NCBI GenBank assembly: GCA_021234155.1
Contig: JAJEKV010000265.1
Span: 64,001 to 128,000, forward strand
DNA length: 64,000 bases
Direction of reading: 5' to 3'
Source: Isoetes taiwanensis
Lineage: Eukaryota; Streptophyta; Lycopodiopsida; Isoetales; Isoetaceae
A model generated the notes under the pieces. That model saw only the letters and a list, made by a program, of their open reading frames with translations, was not told the origin of the DNA and did not search any database. Position 1 is the first letter of the stretch. Each line of letters opens with the position of its first letter. Shown piece after piece: positions 24,547-37,638 of this stretch. The position numbers and the translations under genes are program-made.

Positions 24547-26780
24547 AGTCCGACGAGGAGGAAATTAGGGCACAAGCTGATCACGGGGCCCAAATAAACA
24601 TCTGAAATTTATTCAAGACTGGGTTGCCCTTGCATTTTTGGCATTTTCCATTTTGATGTTGTGTAGGTATAAGAAAATACAGCTCACCCAATGGAATGAC
24701 ATAGGCAATATGTCTGCATGGGCTCAAATACATGCAATCTTATAGGAGGTCTCGAGGCATGATTTGATGGCAAGTGTATCTTAGGGATAACTAGTTACGG
24801 TGCCCAGCAACGTGGGCATATGTTGGAAACTTGTAAATGTTTCCTGCTACAATATTACACCCATAAGTAAGTACTCGTATTTCTGAAACCTTTGATGTAG
24901 ACAAATACCCTATGATGATAACACATATTTCCACACTTTGGAAATTCCTCATGTGCTTTGAAAGGGACAAATGAAGATCCATTAGGACATGACACTAACA
25001 TGAGATATTGACCCTATGACCTTTGATTATGTGACATGCTACAATTACAGTCACATTATGAACATCGCGTAAACATTTTAAGAATTCCATTACGTAATTC
25101 TAAAGGGGATTTTGAAAGGTGTTGGAAAAAATAGGTTCTTTTTTATTTGACAATATTTCTCTTAATGCTTGTACGAAGGAAAGAGATAGATAAGAAAGTC
25201 GTTGGGTCTATAAGATCAAAGTGTACTTCATTTACATGTGTATTCGGAACCTATAGGTGTGGGTTTTCTATATGTTGGGCTATGATAGAGGGCTTGTTAT
25301 AGATGTATCTATTTGGTGCATCTTGTATTGTGGTGCATCTATATTGGTGGGCTTTTATTATATATGCGTAAGTCAAGTTCATCAATTCGAAGTAGCAATT
25401 ATTATTATTATTATAACAAAATAAGGTTGTAGATTGTAACATGGTTGAAGGAGTTGAACCTTCCAAAGATATAGCAATGCCTTTTAGCCAATTTTTTGCC
25501 TCCTCAAATCGTGTACTCATAATCCAATATCGTGTAGTCATAATCCAATATAGAATATGATCAAGTCTTGTACTCATTCTTTAACATATGCTTTAAGCCA
25601 ATGCACTTTTTACCAACCACCACCATAAGCGAGTGCTCTTTCCATTTCATCCCATTATTGTTAATTGTAAACAACATAGAAATAAAATGCCAACACTAAG
25701 CATAGGTAAGAGTGTGTGTTGCCCCATATAGATAGAAAAGCATAGGTAAAGGTGTTTGTTTATACAACGCTTTTGATGGGTTACTTTTCCTAGCTTCATG
25801 CCAATATACTTTTCCTAGCTTCATGCCAGTATACGCCTCCATCTAATGTGGTTCCACCACAAAACATAGTTGCCTATCAATGGTAACTTTGTGCATCTAG
25901 GTCATGCCAAGATAATTAGTTTGTATTGGTATCGATCTAATTTGGTTCCAACACAACATAAGTGCCTAGCATTGATAAATTTGTGCCTCTAATTCTCAAG
26001 ACACTTGAAAAGAAAAATTAAATCAAACGGCAACAGATTTATTGCTAAAAATAAAAAAACATGTCCAGAATACCCATAATTCGCAAGGCACTTCACAAAA
26101 AACTTAGATGGCAAGAGATCTAACAATTTATTGCTCGTAATTGATATGAAACAAAAGATGATTTAGAATCATGTAAAAAATAATTGGTAAGGATAAGCAT
26201 AAACATGGAAAATAAGCATAAATGTGGAAATTGTAGTGCATAACACACTTTGAGAGTTAAGAATGTACCATTGGAGGTTGAGAATATGTCTTTATAGTGA
26301 TCTTTGTTCCGCTCCTGAATTGTGGTCTGGAACTTCTAATTAGTTTGTTCTTGAATTGTGGCCCAGCCGCCCAGCAATTACCGAAACTTCTATTTCCCCT
26401 TTTTTTTCTTGAATCAAACAGGATTGGACTTGAATATGGTGTGCCAGACTGATCAATTTGTCTGCACACGTGTCTCACCACTAGTTTATATCATAGACTA
26501 TTGCAAATACTTGTGAGCATCTGATTATGTTCTTAGTTCGATAGTGCACACGTGTTTTCGCCATTAGTTTATATCATATTGCAAATAACTTACTTCTTAA
26601 GCATAGAAACATTTTGAATACTTCTGTTCATAGTTCGATAGTGCACATGAAAAAAATCGTACAAGTACAATGTTATTCCAAATTTACTCCTAAGAATCCT
26701 CCCAAAATCAAGCTAGAAATAAGTCAAAATCAAGCTGTGGGTGCCAAAATCCGACCAAGTTTAGGAGTCTCAGCCTTTTT
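24547..26780. other. AT-rich intergenic DNA
   Basis: No gene recognised. There is a short ATT-triplet run near 25400 and a near-duplication around 25790-25830 (acttttcctagcttcatgcca twice). Confidence 0.55.
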
Positions 26781-28115
26781 CCCATGCCCTTTTTCCCACC
26801 CTTTTCTTCTTTCTATTTTTCCCGTGCTTCCTTTTCCTCCTTTTCCCACCCTTTCCCTCTTCCCATGCAATTTTCCCTTCTTTCAACCCTTCCTTTTCCT
26901 TTTCTCTTTTCCTTTCCTCATGTCCTTTTTCCCTTTCCCTCCCTCCATCACTCTCCTACTTCCTTTCCCTTTCCTTTTTTTCCCGTTTCCTTTTTCTTGA
27001 TGGATTTTTTTTTTTCCGTTTTCCCGCTTGCCGATCCTTTTTCACTTTTTGCACTTTTTCCTTTTTCCTTTTCCTTTTCCTTTTCCCTTTTTCCATGCCT
27101 TTTGCACATTTGTTTTATTCTCTTATTTTCTATACCCATTTTCCTCTTTTCCCCACCCTTTCTCTCTTGCCCCTTTTCTTTTCCCTTTTTTCTTTTTCCC
27201 TTTTTCCTTTTTTACCCTTTTCCCTTTTCCCCATGTCTTTTCCTTTCACCACGGTTTCTTTTTTTCCTTTTTCTTTTCCCTTTTTCCTTTTCTCTTTTCC
27301 TTTTTTACCCTTTTCCCTTTTCCCCATGCTTTTTGCCCTTCACATTCTCTCTTTCCACTTCCCTTTTCTTTTCCTTTTTTCCCTTTTCCTTTCCCTTTTT
27401 TCTTTTTCCCTTTTCCTTTTACCCTTTTCCCTTTTCCCCATGCCTTTTGCCCTTCATATTCTCTCTTTCCACTTCCCTTTTCCTCTTTTTCCTTTTCTTT
27501 TCCCTTTTCCTTTTTCCCCTTTTTTTTTTTTACCTTTTCCTTTTCCCTTTTTCCTTTTCCCCATGCCTTTTTTACCCTTTCCCTTTTCCCCATGCCTTTT
27601 TTCCTTTCACCACCCTTTCTCTTTTTCCTTTTCTTTTCTCTTTTTTTTTCCTTTTTCCCTTTTCCTTTTTCCTTTTCCTTTTACCCTTTCCCTTTTCCCC
27701 ATGCCTTTTTGCCCTTCACATTCTCTCTTTCCACTTCCCTTTTCCTTTTTTCCCTTTTCTTTTCCCTTTTCCTATTTTCCCTTTTCCTTTCCTTTTTTTC
27801 CTTTTTCCCTTTTCCTTTTACCCTTTTCCCTTTTCCCCATGTCTTTTTGCCCTTCACATTCTCTCTTTCCACTTCCCTTTTCCTTTTTTTCCCTTTTCCT
27901 TTTTCCTTTTTTTTTTTCCCTTTTCCTTTTTGCCTTTTCCTTTTCCCCATGCCTTTTCTTTTCCCCACCCTTTTCTTTTTCCTTTTTTTTCCCCTTTTTT
28001 ACTATTTACCCTTTTCCTTTTACCCTTTTCCCTTTTCCCCATGCCTTTTTGCCCTTCACATTCTCTCTTTCCACTTCCCTTTTCCTTTTCCCCCTTTTCA
28101 TTTACCATTTCCCCT
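26781..28115. repeat. 1.3-kb polypyrimidine tract with repeated sub-blocks
   Basis: Almost entirely C and T on the plus strand, mostly CCCTTTT/CCTTTT runs. A longer block (ccccatgcc...ttgcccttcacattctc then tctttccacttccc) recurs at about 27339, 27452, 27716, 27852 and 28056. Because T/C-only DNA cannot form stop codons, all three plus frames stay open over hundreds of codons; these are not genes. Confidence 0.95.
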
Positions 28116-30937
28116 TAAGAGATCGACGCATGACCAATCACAGTGTTGGTAAGTCGTGCAATAAATCTAGGCCTTCGAATGCATCCAGATGATCTCGGCC
28201 ATTCAAATTAGGGCTCGATGCACTACGCACTTACGGTATAACATTATAATATAAGATAGCCGTCTCTAGGCTTACGTGGCATAAGGGCCGGGGAGCCACG
28301 GGCGCTGTGCTTTGGTAGGTGTACAAATAGGATTTAGTGATTTTTTTGTTGCGGATTTTAAGCATTTGATGGTTTTTTGTATTTTGGATCGTTATTTCTT
28401 GGAACGACCTTATTTCTTGGATTTGTTTTTTCTCTTTTGTTGAATATGATTTTCGCCATGTAGATAGGCTTGTCATTGAAAATTTAGCAAATGCGGAACC
28501 AAAAAAAAATTTGACCTGGACAGTGGTGGGAAGGTGCTATTGTAGGCGCTTGAGCAGGCAATTGCTAATTTCGAACTTCTTGCCTCTTTTCTCCTCTCGA
28601 ATGGATCAAATCAAACATGATGGATGGGCACATGCTTTCGACAATGCTATTCTCCAAGGATTTAGGATCTATTCCAAACCCTTTCATGGTGATCTTATGG
28701 TCTATAGTTTAGTTGATATTATCAAGTTTTCTAGAACAGTTGACTTTCTTAAAGAGGGACTGGAGACTTTCTTCCTTTCGATCCAGGCTTCGAGAAAATG
28801 ACCAAAACTATTAATTTCAGCGGCCATTTCAGAGAAACAAATAGGGTTACCCATGTTGACGTAGCTTGCTACAAACCAATCTCTCATATTAAATACGAAG
28901 CATCTCAGATTATCGAATCCCCCCAGAAAGGAATAAAACTTCGTATACTAGCTCATGGAATCTATTAGACATTAAAACTTACCATATTTTCCTTCCTGTA
29001 ATGCCATTGCCAAAGTTACTCATGCATTCAATACCATCTCGGGGTAGTTATAAGCCTAACTATCTTATTGATGTAGCTCCGACACCTATGTACTTCACTA
29101 AACAAGGCGAGATACTAACATCTTCTATGATGCAATCCCATTAGAAATACAACGTCCCATACCATTTATACTTTGAATCCATTAGCTATGTTGCTCTTTA
29201 TAAATGACAATGCAACAACTCAGGCACTTCACAATCATATATTTTAGGCTAACACTACTCCATGCTATATCCACATTCAGAAACCCCCCAAGCTTCTCAT
29301 GGCTCTCCTTGTACGCTTGTGGACTCGTCTCAATCTCAATAATTTTTTATGTCATATGACCGCTTATTCCCATTTCAAGATCCACATATGAACTTGATGC
29401 TGAAATCCTTGATGTCGAGAGGTCGTTGACGTTCTACATCTGTGCTAGGCTACTTCTCAGCATTGACCCCATCTCCATGAGCTAAGAAATATATTTTATT
29501 CCAATCCTTAGACTTGTTTACAAGAATTAGATTTTTCCGTAGTTAGACAATTATTCAAACAATGCATATTCTTACAATTTATGATTATTCTGTCCAACTC
29601 TTCATGCTTCAATCTCCTCTGCTGCTAAGCTCAGATGCAATCCAATTCCATCCATGGGTACTTAGCTTTATTTTATGACAAATAAATTGACAAAAGCAAC
29701 AAATACAAGTCCAACAAGATAAAACACAAAACACAAAATGACAAAAACATAACATGAACACAAAATGGCATTGGAGAGCTCGGTGCCGATCAAATCCAAA
29801 TCAATTTTGCTTTTTTTGAATTTTTCATGCTGATTTGGTATTTCTCAGGTAATTTTTAGCCATTCTCGACTCAGAGTCGGCCCTTTCAGAGATGTTTCCA
29901 CTCATTGGTTACCTTCCGTAGCCTTATGAGTCTCCAACGAATAGCCCAAGGATACAACAAATGAGGTTACGAGCATGGAAATAATGGCGTTATTGATGAG
30001 AAGGAGCAAGGCGAAGGAGATGGAAATAATGGCATTATTGCAATTCTCTGTCTTGCACTAGCGCAGCCATTGCCAATATAACAATCACTGCTGCTTCTGC
30101 CTTCGCCATGATTCTTCTTCTGATGCTTCCTGTTCCGCTTAGGCTTATTTGTACCCTCTCCATTACCCTCCAACTTGTACTCCCTTAATTGGTTGGTATA
30201 ACCATACTGTTAAGCCTGCGCATTGGCTGGTTCTTTTTACCATGCATCAATCAATTGCGCGTCTTTTGAGTTCACAAAAAACAGATCTTTTGTTTGGTTA
30301 GACAGTAATTCCAACCCACGACTAAATTTCCCGGTTGTTCGAACTGTCAGTTAAGCTTGTCCGACTTTAGATGGCCCCACGTCTTTATGTCTCCCAGTCG
30401 ACAACTTTATTCCTGTCCATCCATGGATAATCGCTTTAAAATCGCCTTCATCGCTGCAAAAAAAAATATAAAAGATGTTTTTTAAGCTGAACAATTGTTT
30501 GAAGGAGAACTCGGTTCCAGAAAGAGGAAAAAGGATTCAAAGAGAAAGATTTGGTATTTCTTTGATTTTTTTTCCACTTGAGCGTGACCGAATGGGGCAA
30601 AGGGCAGTTTGTTATTTTTTCCCCTCTCTGTCTTTTGTACACGTTTTAATCTGGTTCAGGCCCAGATACTGCTATGTCCATAATTTGCAGTGTATTCCTT
30701 TGTGTTGATACCTCCTATACCAGATACAGTTGCTCATTTAATATAGTTGTGTTGCTTTGGAATGTCTGATATGTGTAGAAGAGCATGGGATCTTGCTGGA
30801 GTATGATAGGCTCTATTCTGTTGAAAAGATGTTATTGGGCAATACAGTTGTATCAGCTTAAAGTGCACAGAAATTGACTACTCTTACAACCATGAAAATG
30901 TTTTTTAGAAGGGCTACATGCGGATAAATGGAGCTTG

Positions 30938-31165
30938 TTTGACCCCATCTTGATTTTGCGGCAACGGATCACTGTCTCATGGGATATTCTTAATAATATT
31001 CCTCAATCTAATGGTCTAAAAAATTTGTGAGGCACCCCAAACGATAATACACCCCAAAATTGGGCAAAGGGTGTAACAATGACAATGGAGAGATTATTAT
31101 TACATGCTTGAAATAAAATAATACACCCCAAAATTGGGCAAAAGGTGTGACAATGACAATGCCAT
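30938..31165 (+). repeat. Border motif copy 4 plus a duplicated AATACACCCCAAAATTGGGC block
   Basis: TTGACCCCATCTTGATTTTG (about 30939), a hairpin (GGGATATT/AATATTCC, about 30980-31002), TCTAATGGTC and CCCCAAACGATAATACACC (31035-31053) appear in the same order as at 21.2 kb. The last part, with GGGCAAA.GGTGT.ACAATGACAATG, is repeated at about 31118-31165. Confidence 0.5.
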
Positions 31166-31792
31166 GGTTCTATCAATAGAACCGACATTCCTTGGGATGG
31201 GGACGCCTTTCCTCGCCTCTTCTATTTATACTGCTTCATTTTTCTTTTCCAATCATCGACATTCTCTTGAGCTCCTTTTCATTCTTTCTCTTTTGCCTCC
31301 ACAATTTTGGCATTCTATTGAACTGGATTATCTTCTCTAGCTTAGATTCACCCTTCTATTCTTTCAGCTTCCCTCCATCGTCTTCTATTCGCTCCGCTCA
31401 ATCGTTTATTGTTTATCCATGTTTGAGCTTTCTACTATTAATTCTGCTTGGGCTTTTGGGATCTGGCATTTTCTTTTTTCCTCCTTTTTACTTATACATA
31501 GACGGTTATGGACGGAGATGGCGGATGTGAAGCGATCTGGACCTGATAATTAGGTCGTTGATTCACATGTCATAGGATGCAGTTTGTGGATTTCTATGGT
31601 GGTTTTTCTGCCAGATTGCTCCTATTTTTGCAGATCCTGGTCTTGGGGTTTTTTGATGATCATAGGCCGTTCAGGTTCTTATGGCGGTGTAGATTCACTA
31701 GTTCGCCGCCTTTTTTCTTTCTAATCTTCTCTTTCACCACTAATCCTTGGTTCTTTTCTTCTGTCCAATCTGGCGCTCTTCTTTTGCTTTAG

Positions 31793-31935
31793 ATTTCGTG
31801 GATGCTTCCATTCTTGTTGTTGGGTTCTTTAAATTTCGTGGATACTGCCATTCTTGTTGTTGGATTCTTCATACTTCTTGAATACTATCCTTCTTATTAC
31901 TGGATTCCTTAAATTGGGTAGATATTGCCATTCTA
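31793..31935. repeat. Tandem repeat, 40-bp unit, about 3.5 copies
   Basis: The unit ATTTCGTGGATACTGCCATT followed by CTTGTTGTTGGATTCTT-type sequence repeats with increasing divergence. Confidence 0.75.
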
Positions 31936-32848
31936 ATTTTGTTGCAGCTGGGATTACAATTGCGTCTTCAGTTTCTTGCCACAATTTTTCCTTTCCTTCC
32001 GATCTCGGGAGGGGTTTATACTGGTCAATCCGGCTCTTTACAGATTTAGCAGAGGATCATATTGGCAGGGGTTCATCTATCTAATAGCAGATGATGTCTA
32101 TTTTCTTTGAGTACATGCAAAAATTTTTGCAATCTTTTGGAGCACAGATCCTGTGTTCCATGTTTGCTGATGAAAACCAGGTTTTAGAATGAATCAAGGA
32201 GCGTCGTATCCCAACTCCGGGAAGTGGTAAACCCGGCCAAAAATCCGTGGTAAGCTCAGCCATGGATCGAATCACCATCGGCCTGCCAATGCATCATGCA
32301 TCGGCTATCCCGGATGGCCCATCCGCTATCCGAGGCATGCATCCGAAGCCCATGCTATGGATGGGAACCGAAGGAAAGGGACTGCTCACACCCGCTTAAG
32401 GAATGGACTCCTCGCTGCTATGGAGAATGATGATCCCTCAATCATCACCGTACCCCCTCCTGCAATGGCACTTGCAACCTGCAGTGGCAGGCCGTTTGAA
32501 CCACCCGAAGTATGATTTCGAAGCTGCCGTGTGATGCCTCTGGTCACGGCTTAATCTCGATGCCGCTTGTGGAAAAAAAATTTGTGGATATCTATTTCTT
32601 GTGGAAAGAAATAAATATTATTTTCTGCTATTGTTTTGCCACGGTTTTATGAAAGTGTTTTTTTAGTAATGTGCTCCATTGCTCCAATGTGCTCCATTTT
32701 GAAGATGCATGTCAACCTAACAAGTTTTTAGCATGCTGCTTTCTTTTGCTAAGAAAACCCAACTTATCAAGTTTTTTAGCAAAATCAGTAAGTATTGTCA
32801 CTGGATAACCAACCTTAACAGTAACTGTTGTCACATAATCACCCTAAC

Positions 32849-34984
32849 CTAATGCCCATACTCGTAATGCCCATACTTGGTTCTGAAAGCCGTTTTATGG
32901 ATGTCCTCTTCCTTTATTATGATCTGGTGGTAACCTGACCTTAGGTCGATCTTGGAGAAGACCTTTGCCCCTTGGAGCTGATCCATCAAGTCGTCCGATC
33001 TGGGGAGTGCGTACTTGTTCTTGATGGTGTGCTTGTTCAATTGTCTGTAATCTATGCACATCCTCAAGCTTCCATCCTTCTTCTTGACAAAGAGGATGGA
33101 TGCTCCAAATGGTGAGACGCTAGGCCTGATGAAGCCTAGATCGTGCAATTCTTGTAACTGCTTCTTTAGCTCCGTGAGTTCCTGTGTGGTCATTCTATAT
33201 GGGGCCTTGCTCGTCGGCTTGGTCCCTGGTTCACACTCTACTCCCCTGTAAGGAGGAAGCTGCTCGATCTCATCTGGAAAGAGATCGTGGAATTCCGTGA
33301 TCAAGTTGGCGATTTGCTTGGGCAACTTGCTGAGCACTTTGTCTTCTTTGCTTCCCTCCGACTCGGGTTCCTCAACCTCGAGTTTGAAGATATATGCTAC
33401 CTGCTCACTCTTTAGAGACTTGAGCAGCTTCTTAACAGACATACACTGCATGATGGGAGTAACTTCTTTACCTGTGATCTCAATGACTTTGCCATCGGGC
33501 GTTGTGAGGGTCACCTTCCGCTTTCCACAGTCAATTATGGCTCCTGCTGGCCCAAGGTACTCCATTCCTATTATGAGGTCGTACTTGCCAATGCCCATCA
33601 CTTCTGCTCCCATCGGGATATTTATTCCCGGTAAGTCAATGTCGAAATTGATCCTTTTCCCAGCTGTATGTCTTACTGCTCCGCTTGCCAAGATTACGGG
33701 TCTTGGTTTGGACTTTAGGGGTTTCAATTTCAACATTTGAACCATCCTCGGGGATGCAAAGTTATGGCTACTTCCGGAGTCTATCAAGACTATGAAAGAC
33801 TTGGCCTTTGCCTTCCCTACTGTGGAGATTACCTTATACTGGGTCTCTGCCTGTTCTGTATCTATAGCAGCGAAGATGTGGCACTCACCCTGAATGTAAT
33901 CGCGTGCTGCCTCGCCGTCCTCATCTGACGGAGTGTCCCATCCGCCCAACTCCGCTAGCGCTGAGCTCATAACAAATGGGCAGTTCGCCGTTCGGTGGCC
34001 CGGCTGGAAACATCTAAAGCAGAGCTGCTTCTCCATGCATTCCTGCCTTTTCTCCTTGGGCATCGCCTGTAAGAAGGACCGTACTGCTTTCGAGTAATTG
34101 GAACCTTCCTGTTTGTCCTTAAAGGACACCTGCTTTCTTTCCTGCTGTTTCCCCTGGTTGCCATTGTATGGAGACTTTGTTGGACTTGGGCTGGCTGCCC
34201 TAGGGCTGTAACTCCCTGTTGCTTTGCCTCTATCCTGGTAGTAAGGCTGCTTCTGTGCGCTGTTCTGAGGCCCCGATCCTTGCAAACTAATTACCTTGGA
34301 TTCCGCTTCAGACACTGTTTTGGGGTCTATTGCCCTTACGAGTTTTCTGATTTCCTCGTTCAGCCCTTCTATGTAACTCTCCACTGCGTGTTTCTCACTC
34401 AACTTCGGCACATACAGCCTTAGTCTCATGAATTCTTCAGTGTACTTCTGCACCGTCTTGTAGCCCTGCTGCAATCTGTAGAACTGCTGCATCATATTTG
34501 ACTTGTGTTCCCGAGGAACATAGTGGCGCTTGAAGGCTTTCGAGAACTTCTTAAATCTGCACCCATCTCTGCTCAAGCCATGGGCCTTGGCATAGCCCTT
34601 CCACCATATTCGTGCGGCCCCTTTCAGGTTGGCTGTTGCCACCCTGCCTTTGTTATTATCCTTCATGCTGTAGGCATTGCCATACTCACTCATTTCGTCG
34701 AGCCATGCCTCCGCCTCTAAGCCAGATCTGTTCTCGCCCGAGAACTGTTCGAGTTTCCGGGCCTTCCATACATTGTCCAGTGCCGAGTCTACCTTCTTCT
34801 GGTAATCCAGGGCCTTAATATCTTTCTGTCTGTCATCTCTACGGTCCGGCACTTGCTCAGCCTCTTTCTCGGACTCAGAGTCCGAGAGCGAGCTTGAGTC
34901 GGAGGTTTCCGTGCTGGGGGACCTCCTTCTCTTACTCCTCTTCTTGTCTGTTCCCGACTTTCGGGGTGTTGTTTGCGGCCCCAA
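32849..34984 (-). CDS. Element B gag-pol (gag, zinc knuckle, protease, partial reverse transcriptase)
   Basis: An uninterrupted frame of 711 codons. Order: Ser/Arg-rich N-terminus; Ty3-type gag (residues about 75-235, with [10 protein letters not shown] and FKRHYVP); CCHC knuckle [14 protein letters not shown] (about 317-330); aspartic protease with the catalytic [10 protein letters not shown] (about 400-410); reverse transcriptase with [19 protein letters not shown] and IDYRQLN and [13 protein letters not shown]. It stops before the catalytic Phe-x-Asp-Asp box, where a short ATGGGCATTA duplication marks the break at about 32853-32880. Gag coats the RNA; the polyprotein copies it. The frame is notably clean compared with the same region of element A. 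No integrase or chromodomain remains. Confidence 0.92.
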   Translation of the reverse strand: MGPQTTPRKSGTDKKRSKRRRSPSTETSDSSSLSDSESEKEAEQVPDRRDDRQKDIKALDYQKKVDSALDNVWKARKLEQFSGENRSGLEAEAWLDEMSEYGNAYSMKDNNKGRVATANLKGAARIWWKGYAKAHGLSRDGCRFKKFSKAFKRHYVPREHKSNMMQQFYRLQQGYKTVQKYTEEFMRLRLYVPKLSEKHAVESYIEGLNEEIRKLVRAIDPKTVSEAESKVISLQGSGPQNSAQKQPYYQDRGKATGSYSPRAASPSPTKSPYNGNQGKQQERKQVSFKDKQEGSNYSKAVRSFLQAMPKEKRQECMEKQLCFRCFQPGHRTANCPFVMSSALAELGGWDTPSDEDGEAARDYIQGECHIFAAIDTEQAETQYKVISTVGKAKAKSFIVLIDSGSSHNFASPRMVQMLKLKPLKSKPRPVILASGAVRHTAGKRINFDIDLPGINIPMGAEVMGIGKYDLIIGMEYLGPAGAIIDCGKRKVTLTTPDGKVIEITGKEVTPIMQCMSVKKLLKSLKSEQVAYIFKLEVEEPESEGSKEDKVLSKLPKQIANLITEFHDLFPDEIEQLPPYRGVECEPGTKPTSKAPYRMTTQELTELKKQLQELHDLGFIRPSVSPFGASILFVKKKDGSLRMCIDYRQLNKHTIKNKYALPRSDDLMDQLQGAKVFSKIDLRSGYHQIIIKEEDIHKTAFRTKYGHYEYGH

Positions 34985-35175
34985 TGATGCCTGGCCGCTA
35001 GTAGAGCCTTAATCTGGTCCAGCTCCGTCCTCATTTGTGACATCTCCTCTTTTGGAGTCAGGGGACCGTATTGTCCAAACAGGTTCCTTGGGATATGTTG
35101 TCTGTCAGGGGTCCTTTCATCTTCGTCGAGCCTCCTATTTTGCTCGACCGTTTGTTGTTCCCTATCTGCATACAC

Positions 35176-35476
35176 AGTTGGTCATGGTTGTACAGTTAGT
35201 TTTATTTGTTCTCTTGCATTATATGTGTTGTTGGTATAGTTGCGGAACAAAAATACATCAACAAAACATTTAAAGTGCAAAAGAAATTATATTCATATTA
35301 TATAATATGTTAATACAAAAAGGCTTCCGGGATCAAGAGTCTAACTAATCTTGAAATCGCCGGTATGATGGATTATCCTCTAGGAACTTCTTCACTTGGG
35401 TTGTTCCTACTGAATGACCCAAGTTCCTAAGGACGTTGATTGAAGATCCACCCTGCAAAGCTCTCGCCCGAATCTT
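35176..35476 (-). other. Element B spacer between ORF2 and gag
   Basis: About 300 bp of AT-rich sequence without a convincing ORF. Element A has a matching AT-rich spacer at about 43990-44200. Confidence 0.5.
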
Positions 35477-36915
35477 CTATCTGCTCTCGGAGGTATAGGC
35501 GGTCGTCTTACCGATCTTCCTGCCCGTCGCGTAAAGTATGGTAAAGTAAAAATGCTCGAGTGCTACCGCTCTCTTTACCAGGATGGCATACTCGGTGTTG
35601 GGAGCTAGCCGAGCATGCCGGCCAAAGCCTGAAAGCACAATTAGCATCGATACTCCTTCCTCGCCCCTGGGGGTGAATTTGCGGTGGATTACCACAATTC
35701 TTCCGTCCATCGGCGGGGAGAAGTAGGTAATAGCGATAGCGACACTGTCGTTGTGTGGCGGGTCCCCGGCGTCCTCGGCCTCCAACTACGTATATGTCTG
35801 GCGGCATAGTCATCGACCTCCAGAGTGGTGAGCTCCATGTAGTCTCATTTGTTCTTTGAAGCTCTCACGAGGTCGAACTTCGCCTCTTCGCTCTCGGGGA
35901 GGTGTTGTCGAAGAGCTTGCCGTTAAGATGTTCGAGGTCTTGTGGCGGATCCCCATCTGTTCCTGTAGAGCAAGGAACTCTTCCTCCGTCGGTAGTTGCC
36001 GCGCCTCCATGATCTGCTTGATGTTGCCGTAGGCTTGAATATCGGAGGTCGACTCTCCCATGTAAGTGTCGGCTTCCCTTACTTGGAGTGGGAAGTCGGA
36101 GGTTCCTCGGACGATGAAGTCGTCAGTGCGTTCTCCGGAGTTGGTGCAAGCAACTTTCGTGCAATCGATACTCCCTTTTCCACTTTTCAGGAAGGTTACG
36201 GATGCCGGCTTAGGAGCAAATACTCTTAAGCCCTCGGCGATGATGGGGGGCTAGGCTTGTGATGCCTAGCCCAAGGGGTGTAGCGACCACGAGTTTTTGC
36301 CGGCTTCTTTCAATTCCCGCAACTCTTGTTACGCTAGCCGCTACTCTTCATTTGGGTCGAGCTCGGCGTAGTAAATCATCCTCTTCTTCGACTCCTCGTC
36401 TTTTTTTTTCCTTCTTGCCCCTGCATTGCGTCTTTGCGAAAGGAGCCTGTTGTCTTCTTCTTTGTGGCTAATGGGTCCACGTCTATGGGGGGAATGGAGG
36501 TTTCTCCCATGGGGTTCTCGGCACGGTGGATAAGAAAAATTGCTAAGGCAGCGTTGAAAGAGAAGTACTTGGTCTGTTGGCGGTCGGGGACCATGTAATC
36601 TGGCACCTACATTGCCTTGTTGGTGGTGCACTTGGCAATGTTTGGAACATCGCCTAAGGCTGCTTGAAGGGATTGCCTGGGGACAAAGTAGCCTATGCAA
36701 GGGGGGAGCTGCACTAAAGATGGTCCTACCCTAGCTTGGAACTCGGATAGGAGTTTGCTATATGCTAGGGTTGCGTGCAAGGTTGCTTGGACATCTATTT
36801 CTTTCCGGAAGACTCGGAAAATCTCATCGACGTCGACCCCAAAGCATGGTATTTGCGCTGTACCATCGCCTGAAATCAGAGGTTGCCATGAATCTAGCGA
36901 GGAAGAGACTAGCAA
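35477..36915 (-). pseudogene. Element B ORF2, conserved protein of unknown function
   Basis: Frames at 36915-36607, 36606-36376, 36061-35810 and 35785-35477 together make a protein that has clear counterparts in element A. Shared blocks are SDIQAY..I.Q followed by PTEEEFLALQ (A: PEEEFQEIQ), and the C-terminal FTPRGEEGVSMLI.LSGFG then AILVKRAVAL (A: FSPRGEESVALLIALTGFG then VILFKRAVAL). No known fold was recognised. It lies between the H3-like ORF and gag on the same strand. Small frameshifts interrupt it. Conservation across two diverged elements argues that it is a real protein of this lineage. Confidence 0.7.
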
Positions 36916-37200
36916 ACGGTTGCAAGAGCGCCTCAGGGAGTTGGGAAATCGGCTAAGGGGGCAGGAGCAAACTCGTAGGGTGCTAGTAAGAACTGAGTGA
37001 CCTATTTATAGAAAGGGAAAAACCCTAATTTTTGGGTGACTTGGAAAATTCTTGGGGTTGGGCAATTCTAGCCTATATTGAGGTCTAATTGGGAATTGGA
37101 AGACTAATTTAAGGGTTTGAGCATGACTGGATTACCTAAAGATCCTAACATAACAAGTTGGAGATCATTTGGACAAGTTATAGTGAAGAAATGGTAGGAG

Positions 37201-37267
37201 GTCTCACAGGTAGCGCCTCGTTCAAAAGCTACACTTTAGTTTCTTGACCAGGCGCGACGTGTGAGAC
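37201..37267 (-). promoter_or_regulatory. Element B stem-loop, copy 1
   Basis: Arms GTCTCACA and TGTGAGAC close the structure, and inner arms GCGCC/GGCGC can pair inside it. It lies between the H3-like ORF and ORF2. Two more copies of this 67-bp sequence are in the same element at 37402-37468 and 52228-52294, all in one orientation. Function unknown. Confidence 0.75.
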
Positions 37268-37401
37268 ATCAGTCCCATTTTGATCAAAACATGTCCAATT
37301 TGGGTAAAATAAGGATGTAAGGATGACAGACTCATCAAATTAGGTAGAATTGACCCCTTACCTGGTCAATTTGGAGCTGTGTTTGGGCAAATTTGGACAA
37401 G

Positions 37402-37468
37402 GTCTCACAGGTAGCGCCTCGTCCAAAAACTAAACATTAGTTTCTTTACCAGGCGCGACGTGTGAGAC
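37402..37468 (-). promoter_or_regulatory. Element B stem-loop, copy 2
   Basis: Near-identical to the copy 201 bp away, keeping both arm pairs while the loop differs slightly, which fits a conserved RNA structure. Confidence 0.75.
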
Positions 37469-37638
37469 ATCACACTTTTTTGTCTGAAGTTGTGCTATTT
37501 TACTAAAACAAAGGCTACTACTTGCGAGTTTATCCTAATTACACAAGTTTAGTCACATAAAGTACTCAAAATTGTTTTATATTACAAAAATTTTGATTAT
37601 TTACAAAATGTTTATTTGGGATCTCCCTTAATTAAACT

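Larger units (their letters stand above)
28116..32848. other. Intergenic DNA left of element B
   Basis: No known protein domain found. The stretch 31190-32100 is T/C-rich with a possible TATA-like sequence (ctatttatactgc, about 31217), which could be a leader of an unrecognised transcript or repeat. Local repeats are listed separately. Confidence 0.45.

Noticed and set aside
26784-28192. Three long overlapping plus-strand frames (365-444 codons) rich in Phe, Pro, Ser and Leu, and minus-strand Lys/Gly/Glu frames
   Set aside because: They are forced by T/C-only DNA, which has no stop codons on that strand; no domain or start context supports a protein.
28511-28801. Possible small gene at 28.5-28.8 kb
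   Set aside because: A 96-codon frame without a domain, splice context or conserved neighbour; insufficient support.
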